The notes below the pieces were generated by a model that worked only from the letters and a program-made list of their open reading frames with translations, did no database searches and was not told the origin of the DNA. Shown here piece after piece: positions 35,405 to 43,260 of a stretch of DNA of 45,695 nt. The translations under genes and the position numbers were made by a program. This DNA is from Gammaproteobacteria bacterium (GTDB lineage: Bacteria > Pseudomonadota > Gammaproteobacteria > Pseudomonadales > Pseudohongiellaceae). The stretch spans positions 1 to 45,695 of the forward strand of contig PBYU01000093.1 in assembly GCA_002730035.1 (NCBI GenBank), read 5' to 3'. Every line of letters starts with the position of its first letter. The first letter of the stretch is position 1.

Positions 35405-36379
35405 TTAGTCTACTGTGACAATCAAACGCCTTGGAGCAACTTTACCATCGTCATCGATACAGCCGATGCCAATGAATTGCTCGTCTTCATACATCCTCAC
35501 CAGACCTTCTTCTGGTAAGTGTCTTACTAATACTGCCTGCCCGTTTTTTACGTGGCTGGCGGTAATACTTGGTAACTTTACTTCTGGCAAATCGAGTACT
35601 GCCTTGTCCATTGGAATAAGATGCTGGTCAATCATGTCCAGACCGTCCGATTCTTTCAGCTCAATTAGCTCGGCAGCACTAATACAGTCTTCTTCCGTGA
35701 AGGCTCCTGCCTGTGTCCGGCGTAGCGCAATAATATGTGCTCCGCAGCCAAGATCCTGCCCTAAATCGTCTGCTATGGTACGAATATAGGTGCCCTTGCT
35801 GCAGGCTATTTCAATTTCTACTACATTCTCGGCGAAGTCCAACAGTGCAATGTGATAAATCGATACCTTGCGGAGACTGCGTTCTACCTCCAAGCCTTTT
35901 CGCGCCAGCTTGTAAAGCGGTACTCCATTAACCTTCAAGGCGGAGTACATGGGCGGTAACTGTTCTATTTCGCCCTCAAATTTCTTAAGCGCCTTTTCAA
36001 CTTCGCGGCGCTTAACGTGAAACTCCGTCAATTCTTCGATCACATTTCCTTCGCTGTCTCCACTGTCTGTTCTAATACCCAGCCTGATTCTAGCTCGATA
36101 GCGCTTGTCAGAATCCAGCAAGAACTGTGACACCTTGGTTGCTTCTCCAAGACAGAGTGGCAGCACACCAGTTGCCAATGAATCGAGGCTGCCCGTGTGG
36201 CCAGCCTTGCTTGCCTCAAAAATCCTCTTAACCTCTTGCAAAGCAGCATTCGAACTACATCCCGGCGCCTTGTCCAAAACGACGATGCCGTTGATATTGC
36301 GGCCCTTCTGCCGTTTCCCTCTTCGACGCTGCCTGCTCAATCGAAAACCCTCTGTGCGTACTTTTTCTGTGTGTGCCAC
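35405..36379 (-). CDS. truB: tRNA pseudouridine-55 synthase
   Basis: The protein makes pseudouridine 55 in the T loop of tRNAs. Its motif II is AGHTGSLDSLATGVLPLCLGEATK with the catalytic Asp; the usual ALDPLATG is here SLDSLATG, a mild change. The C-terminal PUA-like part (LPSITASHVKNGQAVLV) is present. It starts with GTG at 36379, sharing one base with the rbfA stop (TAGTG), so the two are translationally coupled. A basic extension of about 28 residues precedes NGIVVLDKAPG. Confidence 0.95.
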   Translation of the reverse strand: MAHTEKVRTEGFRLSRQRRRGKRQKGRNINGIVVLDKAPGCSSNAALQEVKRIFEASKAGHTGSLDSLATGVLPLCLGEATKVSQFLLDSDKRYRARIRLGIRTDSGDSEGNVIEELTEFHVKRREVEKALKKFEGEIEQLPPMYSALKVNGVPLYKLARKGLEVERSLRKVSIYHIALLDFAENVVEIEIACSKGTYIRTIADDLGQDLGCGAHIIALRRTQAGAFTEEDCISAAELIELKESDGLDMIDQHLIPMDKAVLDLPEVKLPSITASHVKNGQAVLVRHLPEEGLVRMYEDEQFIGIGCIDDDGKVAPRRLIVTVD

Positions 36380-36810
36380 TAACTATCTGAATGCATACTC
36401 TTATCAGCCGCTAAGGCATCATCTATCAAGTTTGATAGTTGCTGGCCTCGTTGTACACTTTCATCGTAGTGGAATTGCAACTTTGGTATCGAACGAAGCT
36501 CGATTCGTTTTGCCAACATTGATCTCAAATAACCCGAAGCTTTACGCAGCGCTTTGAGGTTTTCTTCGATTTCCAATTTATCCAGTTCACCAGGCGCTGC
36601 CAGTGTCGAGTCGTTTAATTCATCGCTGCCTGTCATCGTATTCAATACAGTAACGTATACATTTGCATGCCCCAGGTCTCTGCTTACGCTTACACTTGTC
36701 ACCGAGACCATACCAATCCGGGGGTCATTTACTTCCATCTGGATCAGCATCGCCAGTTCCCGCTGAATCTGATCGGCTACTCTCTGCACCCTGGATGACA
36801 TCTCGGACAT
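36379..36810 (-). CDS. rbfA: Ribosome-binding factor A
   Basis: The 143-residue protein begins MSEMSSRVQRVADQIQRELAMLI and has NDPRIGMVSVTSVSVSRDLGHANVYVTV, the KH-type fold of RbfA, with the C-terminal RKASGYLRSMLAKRIELRSIPKLQFHYDES. It aids late 30S maturation and cold adaptation. A longer than usual insert (TMTGSDELNDSTLAAPGELDKLEI) sits in the middle. It lies 46 bp after infB. Confidence 0.95.
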   Translation of the reverse strand: MSEMSSRVQRVADQIQRELAMLIQMEVNDPRIGMVSVTSVSVSRDLGHANVYVTVLNTMTGSDELNDSTLAAPGELDKLEIEENLKALRKASGYLRSMLAKRIELRSIPKLQFHYDESVQRGQQLSNLIDDALAADKSMHSDS

Positions 36811-36856
36811 GACGTTGTTTAACCCTCTATCAAAGCATAAGCACTGAAGTTAAGCC

Positions 36857-39421
36857 TTAAAGACTCCTAGCCACTTCAGTGGTCTCATAGACTTCGATCT
36901 TGTCCCCAACCTTTACATCATTGTAGTTGCGCACACCAATTCCACATTCCATGCCATTGCGAACCTCATTCGCATCATCTTTAAAACGACGTAGCGATTC
37001 GAGTTCGCCTTCATAGATGACAACGTTCTCCCTCAGCACTCGAATGGGTTTACTACGAGAGACAGTGCCTTCTATCACCATGCTACCGGCTATCTGACCA
37101 AACTTCGGTGAATTAAATACATCGCGTACTTCGGCGATTCCTACAATTTCTTCACGAATCTCTGGCGCCAGCATGCCACCCATGACTGCCTTGGCATCGT
37201 CGATAACATCGTAGATTACGTTGTAATAGTGAAGCTGCAGGCCCTCGTTCTCAATTATGTCGCGTGCCGACTTGTCGGCCCGGACATTAAAGCCAATGAT
37301 CATGGCATTGGAGGTCGCGGAGAGGTGTGCATCATTCTCACTAATTCCACCGACACCAGAGGCGATAACATTGACCTCGACCTCCTCGGTACTGAGTTTT
37401 TGCAATGACGCAATAATCGCCTCAAGAGAACCGCGCACATCCGCCTTAAGGATGACGTTAAATACTTTTTTGTCCTCCTTGCCAATGCCAGCAAACATAG
37501 TTTCTATCAATGCCGACTGTTGGTTTGAGTGCAGAGTGTCTTTATGGCGCTCGCGTCGAAACTCCGCAACTTCTTTGGCTTTTTTCTCATCCGAGACAAC
37601 AACAAAATCGTCACCGGCTTCAGGCACCCCGTTAAGCCCGAGAATCTCAACTGGAATTGCAGGTCCGGCTGATTTGACTGTATTGCTCATCTCATCAACC
37701 AATGCCCGGACTCGGCCAAACTCATGGCCCGCCAGGACGATATCACCACTCTTGAGAGTGCCATTTTGTACCAGTACTGAGGCTACGGGCCCACGTCCCT
37801 TGTCCAGGCGAGACTCGATTACTATTCCGTGTCCAGGCACATCCGCATAGGCCTTTAATTCGAGCAGCTCAGATTGCAACAGGATTGCTTCCAACAGTTG
37901 ATCGACGCCCACACCAGTGATCGCCGAAACTTCGATGAACTGGGTGTCGCCTCCCCAATCATCAGGGATAACTTCCATAGCGGATAGTTCATTCTTGACG
38001 CGATCCGTATCGACACTTTCTTTATCAATTTTATTGATAGCTACCACCAGAGGCACTCCGGCAGCCTTGGCATGCTGTACGGCTTCTTCTGTTTGTGGTT
38101 TGACTCCATCGTCTGCCGCAACCACCAAAACGATGATGTCGGTAGCCTTGGCTCCTCGTGCGCGCATCGCCGTAAATGCGGCGTGCCCCGGCGTATCGAG
38201 AAAACTGATCATGCCGTGATCGGTATCTACATGATAGGCCCCGATGTGTTGAGTAATTCCACCGGCTTCATGAGAGGCAACCTGTGCTTTCCTGATATAG
38301 TCCAAAAGCGATGTTTTCCCATGGTCGACATGACCCATTACGGTGACAACTGGTGCTCTGGATACTTCCACTTTGCCGATTTCCGCTGCTAGCGATTCTG
38401 CTAATTGCACTTCGATGGCATCTTCGGAAACGAACTTGGCCTTGTGATCCATCTCTTCGATCAACAATGTTGCCGTGTCCCGATCGAGAACCTGATTAAT
38501 GGTCGCCATGACACCCATGTTAATCAACACTTTGATAATCTCAGCTGATTTAACGGACATCTGTTGAGCAAGATCGGACAGAGAATTGGTTTCGCCGATA
38601 GTAATTTCTCTTGAAATAAATTCTGTTGGCTTTTCAAAAGCGTGTTGTTGTGCGGATAGTCTTGCCTTGCTCTTGCGGCCGCCTCCTCGACGGGCGCGCC
38701 CACCAAGCTCGTCAAAATCATCGCCTTCCAGCACGAAATCATCGTTGACGTGAATTGTCTTGGCCTGTCGCTTGGGTGCCTGCTGCGCCTTGGCTTTGTT
38801 GCGAAGATGAGCTTTCTTCTTTTCCAACGGGTCATCAGTATCACCCTTAGCCGATGGTTTGCGTTTTGCTCCGGATTTGGCAGCTCGAGCCGCCTCGGCG
38901 TCCGGCGCAGGAATATCCTGTACTGGCACTTCTGTTGCTTCGGTAGTCTTCTGCTCCGCTTCCTCTCCCTGTTTGGTCTCTGCTTCCGCACTATCGGTTG
39001 CCACTTCGGCGCTAACAGCTTCTGCTTCGCTTACCGCTTCGGTAGTTGCAGTATCGAGCACCTCTTCCTCTGGAGTTGGAGATTCTTCCGGTAACGTGTC
39101 ATCTAAAATAGTGCTGCGCTTTACATAGGTACGCTTCTTGCGCACTTCCACATTTACCGTCTTGCCACGCCCATGAGTAGATGCGGCCTTTAGAGTACCG
39201 ACAGTTTTCCGTTTCAGCGTTATTTTCTTCGGTGCAGCATCGGTCGATTCCCGATCGCCGTGACTGCGACGCAGGAATACCAGCAGTGCATTCTTGTCAT
39301 CATTAGAAATCAGCTCGTCTGCCTTGGTGTGCGGAAGCCCTGCCTCTTTTACCTGAGACAGTAACTTGTCAACCGATACACCAACGACGTCGGCTAAATC
39401 ACTAATTGTTACATCTGCCAT
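36857..39421 (-). CDS. infB: Translation initiation factor IF-2
   Basis: The 854-residue protein has the IF2 N-domain ([20 protein letters not shown]), a long charged Ala/Glu/Lys linker (residues ~60-265), a second N-domain ([20 protein letters not shown]), the GTPase with G1 GHVDHGKT (363-370), [15 protein letters not shown] and NKIDK, then the C-domains ending [15 protein letters not shown]. It brings initiator tRNA to the 30S subunit; the initiator tRNA gene leads the same operon. It begins 35 bp after nusA. Confidence 0.98.
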   Translation of the reverse strand: MADVTISDLADVVGVSVDKLLSQVKEAGLPHTKADELISNDDKNALLVFLRRSHGDRESTDAAPKKITLKRKTVGTLKAASTHGRGKTVNVEVRKKRTYVKRSTILDDTLPEESPTPEEEVLDTATTEAVSEAEAVSAEVATDSAEAETKQGEEAEQKTTEATEVPVQDIPAPDAEAARAAKSGAKRKPSAKGDTDDPLEKKKAHLRNKAKAQQAPKRQAKTIHVNDDFVLEGDDFDELGGRARRGGGRKSKARLSAQQHAFEKPTEFISREITIGETNSLSDLAQQMSVKSAEIIKVLINMGVMATINQVLDRDTATLLIEEMDHKAKFVSEDAIEVQLAESLAAEIGKVEVSRAPVVTVMGHVDHGKTSLLDYIRKAQVASHEAGGITQHIGAYHVDTDHGMISFLDTPGHAAFTAMRARGAKATDIIVLVVAADDGVKPQTEEAVQHAKAAGVPLVVAINKIDKESVDTDRVKNELSAMEVIPDDWGGDTQFIEVSAITGVGVDQLLEAILLQSELLELKAYADVPGHGIVIESRLDKGRGPVASVLVQNGTLKSGDIVLAGHEFGRVRALVDEMSNTVKSAGPAIPVEILGLNGVPEAGDDFVVVSDEKKAKEVAEFRRERHKDTLHSNQQSALIETMFAGIGKEDKKVFNVILKADVRGSLEAIIASLQKLSTEEVEVNVIASGVGGISENDAHLSATSNAMIIGFNVRADKSARDIIENEGLQLHYYNVIYDVIDDAKAVMGGMLAPEIREEIVGIAEVRDVFNSPKFGQIAGSMVIEGTVSRSKPIRVLRENVVIYEGELESLRRFKDDANEVRNGMECGIGVRNYNDVKVGDKIEVYETTEVARSL

Positions 39422-39456
39422 TCAATACCCCTATCACTACCTTCAGCGGTAGTTTC

Positions 39457-40947
39457 TTACTCCACAAACCATGGAGCGCGTGCCGTCATAATCAATTTGC
39501 CAGCTCGATCTTCATCCATGCCTTCGATATCCATCAACTCATCTGTGGCCTGCTCGGCTAGCTCTTCCATGTTGAGTATGCCTTTCTTGGCCAGTGCTAG
39601 TGCCAGGATGTCGTCCATCCCTTCCATATTTAGTAGATCATCTGCAATATTTGCAGAGGACAAGTCTTCTTCCGAAGCAATTGCCTGGGTCAGCAACGCA
39701 TCCTTGGCGCGGTTACGAAGCTCGTTGGCAATCTCCTCATCGAAGCCATCGATAGCCAATACTTCATCCAGCGGCACATAAGCGATTTCCTCTAATGAAG
39801 TAAATCCTTCTTGTACCAGTACCTCGGATACTTCTTCATCTACACCCAGTTTCTCCATGAACATCTCGATAAAGCTACTGGCTTCCTGCTGCTGTTTGTT
39901 CTCCGCATCTTCTTCACTCATGACGTTGATAGTCCAGCCAGTCAGTTCGCCGGCCAGACGCACGTTCTGGCCATTTCTACCGATAGCCTGCGCCAGATTT
40001 TCTTCCTCGACGGCGATATCCATTGTATGGCTGTCTTCTTCCACAATAATTGATGCGACTTCCGCCGGTGCCATCGAGTTAATAACCAGTTGCGCCGGAT
40101 TGTCATCCCATAGAATGATATCTATGCGCTCATTGGCCAATTCGTTTGAAACAACCTGAACTCTCGATCCTCGCATACCCACGCAGGCTCCCACCGGATC
40201 GATGCGGCCGTCGTTGGTACGTACTACGATCTTCGCCCTGGAACCCGGATCACGTGCGGCAGCCTTGATCTCAATTATTTCTTCAGAGATTTCTGGCACT
40301 TCAATCTTAAACAGTTCGACCAGCATATCTGGCGAGGTCCGACTCAGAAACAATTGCGGCCCGCGTTGCTCGGACCTGACATCAGTTAGCAATGCGCGCA
40401 GGCGATCGCTGATTCGAAATGTTTCTCTGGGAATCATCTGATCTCGAGGTAACAGAGCTTCGGCATTGCTACCGAGATCGACAATAATATTGTCGCGAGT
40501 CACTTTCTTGACCGTTCCAGCTACCAGTTCACCTACTCGATCCTGGTATTCGGCGATGACAATTTCTCGCTCGGCTTCTCTGACCTTTTGCACGATTACC
40601 TGTTTGGCTGTCTGTGCGGCAATACGCCCAAATTTAACATTCTCGATTTTTTCTTCCCAGGTATCTCCTATAGCCAGGGATTTGTCCTTATCGCCGGCTT
40701 GATCGAGGGTAAACTGCGACCCTTCCTCGAGGTATTCTTCTTCATCGACAACCGTCCAAACACGAAACGATTCGTAATCACCAGTCTCTCTGTCGACCGA
40801 AACGCGACAGTCAATTTCTTCGCTGTCATTCAGTTTCTTGGTCGCAGTAGCGAGAGCCGATTCAATCGCCTCGAAAATCACGTCACGAGAGACCCCCTTC
40901 TCATTAGAGACGGCTTCTGCAACCATTAATATTTCTTTACTCATCAT
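39457..40947 (-). CDS. nusA: Transcription termination/antitermination factor NusA
   Basis: The 496-residue protein has the NusA N-domain ([30 protein letters not shown]), S1 domain, two KH domains ([39 protein letters not shown]) and two C-terminal acidic repeats ([49 protein letters not shown]). Two ATGs are adjacent; the first is better spaced from AAGGTG. NusA is known to control its own operon by acting on terminators near the operon start, where a terminator is visible at 41549. Confidence 0.98.
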   Translation of the reverse strand: MMSKEILMVAEAVSNEKGVSRDVIFEAIESALATATKKLNDSEEIDCRVSVDRETGDYESFRVWTVVDEEEYLEEGSQFTLDQAGDKDKSLAIGDTWEEKIENVKFGRIAAQTAKQVIVQKVREAEREIVIAEYQDRVGELVAGTVKKVTRDNIIVDLGSNAEALLPRDQMIPRETFRISDRLRALLTDVRSEQRGPQLFLSRTSPDMLVELFKIEVPEISEEIIEIKAAARDPGSRAKIVVRTNDGRIDPVGACVGMRGSRVQVVSNELANERIDIILWDDNPAQLVINSMAPAEVASIIVEEDSHTMDIAVEEENLAQAIGRNGQNVRLAGELTGWTINVMSEEDAENKQQQEASSFIEMFMEKLGVDEEVSEVLVQEGFTSLEEIAYVPLDEVLAIDGFDEEIANELRNRAKDALLTQAIASEEDLSSANIADDLLNMEGMDDILALALAKKGILNMEELAEQATDELMDIEGMDEDRAGKLIMTARAPWFVE

Positions 40948-41009
40948 AACTGTGTCACCTTACCCAAAGCTTACATCTGGACGAACTTCCAGAGCATGGG
41001 GTAATCCCT

Positions 41010-41459
41010 TTAGAAAACGATATGCGCTTTTTCAATGTCTGCGTGTTGAATTACAAATTCTGCACCATCAACCTGCAGAGCGATATCGTCTCCCGAAACG
41101 TTTGCTATAGATCCATTAAACTTACGTCTTCCTTCTAGAGGATTTCGCAAGCGAACTTTCACGTCACTACCCGTGAATAGTCCGAACTGTTCAGAAGTAA
41201 ACAGCGGCCGGTCGAGGCCTGGCGAAGATACCTCCAGGGTATACTCGCCAGCTATTGGATCTTCCACGTCCAGTATCGCGCTGACCTGTCGACTGACTCT
41301 TTCACAGTCCTCGATCGTGATTCCTTCTTCACGTTCGATATAAATTCTCAGTACCGAGTACTTCCCCTGCGCGCCGTGTTCGATACCCCACAACTGCAGC
41401 CCGAGGGCAACCACTGTCGGCTCAATCAATTCTGTTACCAGTGCCACACTACTCTTCAC
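41010..41459 (-). CDS. rimP: Ribosome maturation factor RimP
   Basis: The 149-residue protein matches RimP: LIEPTVVALGLQLWGIEHG, IYIEREEGITIEDCERVSRQVSAILDVEDPI, YTLEVSSPGLDRPLFTSEQF and the C-terminal SH3-like domain to IEKAHIVF. It starts with GTG at 41459. Role: 30S subunit assembly. It lies 62 bp before nusA and is first protein gene of the operon. Confidence 0.95.
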   Translation of the reverse strand: MKSSVALVTELIEPTVVALGLQLWGIEHGAQGKYSVLRIYIEREEGITIEDCERVSRQVSAILDVEDPIAGEYTLEVSSPGLDRPLFTSEQFGLFTGSDVKVRLRNPLEGRRKFNGSIANVSGDDIALQVDGAEFVIQHADIEKAHIVF

Positions 41460-41548
41460 GATTCACGCTGCTCAGTTTCACAGTGTCAGGGCGGAATCGC
41501 TTAGCACTCCACCCAGCACCAACGTCCAATTCTCTATATACCAGGTAC

Positions 41549-41570
41549 AAAAAATGGGCCCAAAGCCCAC
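41549..41570 (-). terminator. Intrinsic terminator between tRNA-fMet and rimP
   Basis: On the minus strand TGGGC, a 5-nt loop and GCCCA are followed by T6. It lies about 95 bases after the tRNA 3' end and 90 before rimP. E. coli has terminators at the same place through which NusA-regulated readthrough feeds the operon; the same is likely here. Confidence 0.7.
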
Positions 41571-41664
41571 TTCGATTTTCGCAAACCGAGCCGTCACAGA
41601 CCCAGTGCGAATTTTTTGTCTGGTTTTCAAGGAAAATACCAGCCTCAAAAACGCTTTAAAAAAT

Positions 41665-41741
<77 letters not shown>

Positions 41742-41823
41742 CCAGATCATTGCTAACCCCTTGTTTTTAAAGCAATAAATTATGGCGTATCAAACTGTAG
41801 CCACAATCTCTCAAGGGGTGCGC

Positions 41824-41853
41824 ATTATAAGGAGGAGAGTGGGCTGGGGTCAA
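41824..41853 (-). promoter_or_regulatory. Strong sigma-70 promoter of the tRNA-fMet/nusA operon
   Basis: On the minus strand TTGACC (41853-41848), an 18-bp spacer and a perfect TATAAT (41829-41824) are followed by a G+C-rich discriminator (gcgcacccc), the type seen at stringently controlled stable-RNA promoters. Transcription should begin near 41817, about 75 bases before the tRNA. Confidence 0.85.
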
Positions 41854-41982
41854 GAGTTTACGGGGCTTTGCGGCGATTCGAGGGTTGCCGGCTAATACGC
41901 CGAAAGAAAGGCTTGAGACAATGAATTTCTGCGCTGAGCCTCAAGGGTCCTTTTCGTTTATTCAACCAGGTTTCAAAAAAGA

Positions 41983-42002
41983 TGGTGCCGAAGGCCGGAC
42001 TT
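41983..42002 (-). other. Orphan tRNA-Leu 3' tail, probable att site at an island edge
   Basis: On the minus strand AAGTCCGGCCTTCGGCACCA corresponds exactly to tRNA positions 57-76: end of the T loop (AAGT), T stem 61-65 CCGGC, acceptor 66-72 CTTCGGC, discriminator A73 and CCA. The acceptor complement GCCGAAG is the usual start of a gammaproteobacterial tRNA-Leu. The rest of the tRNA is absent: the sequence changes abruptly to AT-rich DNA at 42003. A T run (tcttttttg) follows the CCA on the native side. In Pseudomonas a tRNA-Leu gene precedes tRNA-fMet at this locus. This is the expected distal attachment site of an element integrated into tRNA-Leu. Confidence 0.75.
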
Positions 42003-42080
42003 CAATGACTATATATTACAATAACTTATAGAGTTATTGGCAATTTACCCCTCAACCTACCCCTCATAGATTTAATTCTG
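42003..42080. other. Island-side flank of the att site
   Basis: AT-rich sequence directly beside the tRNA tail, with a 7-bp hairpin (aataact/agttatt, 42020-42038) and a tandem acccctca-type motif at 42047-42066. Short repeats here could be arm sites for a recombinase, which is inference. Confidence 0.35.
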
Positions 42081-42190
42081 CCCCCCAAATTATCATTAAT
42101 GGGTGACCCTGCCTATAAGGGTCGGGGGAGCCTTTCCCCTGCCTTAATAATTACAGTTGCCAACCCCATACTTAAAAGCTAATTTGGGGG
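42081..42190 (+). other. Nested inverted repeats, possible structured RNA or DNA element
   Basis: An outer pair cccccaaatta (42082-42092) and taatttggggg (42180-42190) encloses two inner hairpins, gaccct/agggtc (42105-42123) and gggga/tcccc (42125-42139). It lies in the 5' flank of the small lipoprotein gene, ending 24 bases before its ATG. It does not fit any riboswitch or attC layout I know. Confidence 0.4.
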
Positions 42191-42214
42191 AAACCCGAAA
42201 AATTTGAGAATTAG

Positions 42215-42562
42215 ATGGCTCTACCTACAAAATCACTAGTGTTGATATCTACAGTTCTAATGATAAGTTCTTGTTCATCATTGGTCGAGCCCAACTTCTA
42301 TCGAATGAGTGAGACCGAGCTCATAGCCTACAACCTGACTGTCGCTGGCCCAAAACAGGTAACCTGTGTGCAAGTGCAGATTGACCCGAACCAGGAAAGC
42401 GAAAAAATATGCGGAACATTGGAAGAAATTCAGCATAGTATCGAACCAGTCGTACCCGGTGCAAAAATTAACTCTATGCCGTTCTTTTCTCCGCTGCTCG
42501 AAAACGAGAAGTCACGAAGCACCAACCCTCCACTAAGGCCCAATGTTCGAAGACCACTCTAA
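42215..42562 (+). CDS. Small putative lipoprotein of unknown function
   Basis: The 115-residue product has a lipoprotein signal with lipobox MISSC (Cys at residue 20), then SLVEPNFYRMSETELIAYNL and a Cys pair (VTCVQVQ ... EKICG). The motif YRMSETELIAYN recalls small outer-membrane lipoproteins of marine gammaproteobacteria without known role. The C-terminus is Pro/Arg-rich. Its stop touches the start of the next, broken, gene. Probably real because signal and lipobox are clean, but there is no good ribosome-binding site. Confidence 0.65.
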   Translation: MALPTKSLVLISTVLMISSCSSLVEPNFYRMSETELIAYNLTVAGPKQVTCVQVQIDPNQESEKICGTLEEIQHSIEPVVPGAKINSMPFFSPLLENEKSRSTNPPLRPNVRRPL

Positions 42563-42750
42563 ATGGTGTCGGTGCTGCCCATCAGTCACTCCTCTAGGAT
42601 GAAGGCGCTATTTAACAGAGCAGAAACATTTTTAGATCAAATGAATGGTTCGGATTTAATTAAATGGAAAGACAAGGTTAGAGTGATTCCTGTAACACAT
42701 GGCTACGTATCTCCCAAAATTAAGGAGGAGATCCAAAGCATTATCTATGA
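42563..42750 (+). pseudogene. Fragment of a WYL-type transcriptional regulator
   Basis: The frame encodes MKALFNRAETFLDQMNGSD, then IKWKDKVRVIPVTHGYVSPKI and KEEIQSIIYEAL. This resembles the linker between the winged-helix and WYL domains of that regulator family (…KVRV.P….P.I..E....YEAL). The typical DNA-binding N-terminus and the WYL core are both absent. At about 42750 the sequence switches into a serine hydrolase gene in another frame. So this is a recombined remnant; the family call is moderate. Confidence 0.5.
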
Positions 42751-43197
42751 GGCTCTGCTATCGGTAATAACGCTTCAACCTACCTTAACAAAAAAATCTG
42801 GAAACCCTTTGGTATGGGTGAAGGTGCAAACTGGCTGCTTGATAGTGAAGATGGCAGCGAATTGGGGGGTTGCTGTATAAGTGCAACTTTACGCGACTAT
42901 GCTCGAATAGGCTTATTCGCCATGAACGACGGAGTGTTGGCTGATGGTACTGAAGTCTTGCCAGAAGGATGGATGCAAGAATCAACTGAACCCTCGAAAG
43001 GATTTGGGGCGTATGGATATTTGTGGTGGCTATACGGGGACGGTCAATACGGCGCACCGGGTGTATACGGACAAAGAATTTTTATAGACCCTGCATCAAA
43101 TCTAATTATAGCTGCGCAAAGCAATACGCCTAATATTCCGACTCCCTATGCGGCACAGGCTCATCTCTGCTTGTATCAGGCTTATACCGATACGTAG
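42751..43197 (+). pseudogene. C-terminal fragment of a class C-fold serine hydrolase
   Basis: After a stop at 42748-42750 the frame reads GSAIGNNASTYLNKKIWKPF and continues GMGEGANWLLD, CCISATLRDYARIGLF, GAYGYLWWLYGDGQYG and VYGQRIFIDP. This closely parallels residues 253-385 of the intact hydrolase at 19206-20408 (RSAIGNNLATYLEEKIWKPF). The SxxK and YxN motifs and the whole N-terminal half are missing, so it is inactive unless expressed from ATG 42814 as a 127-residue piece. It is a paralogue, not a recent copy, as many positions differ. Confidence 0.8.
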
Positions 43198-43260
43198 AAT
43201 CACTGATGCCAACAACCCGACAGACTACCTTAACTAACCTCCCCTACTGCATCCGGAGAT

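Noticed and set aside
42081..42190. Integron attC site
   Set aside because: It lacks the conserved core pair (GTTRRRY and its complement) and the unpaired extrahelical bases expected of attC.
42563..42880. A single 105-residue gene across 42563-42880
   Set aside because: After about 42750 this frame is out of phase with the clear hydrolase homology in another frame; the last ~40 residues are an artefact of the chimera.
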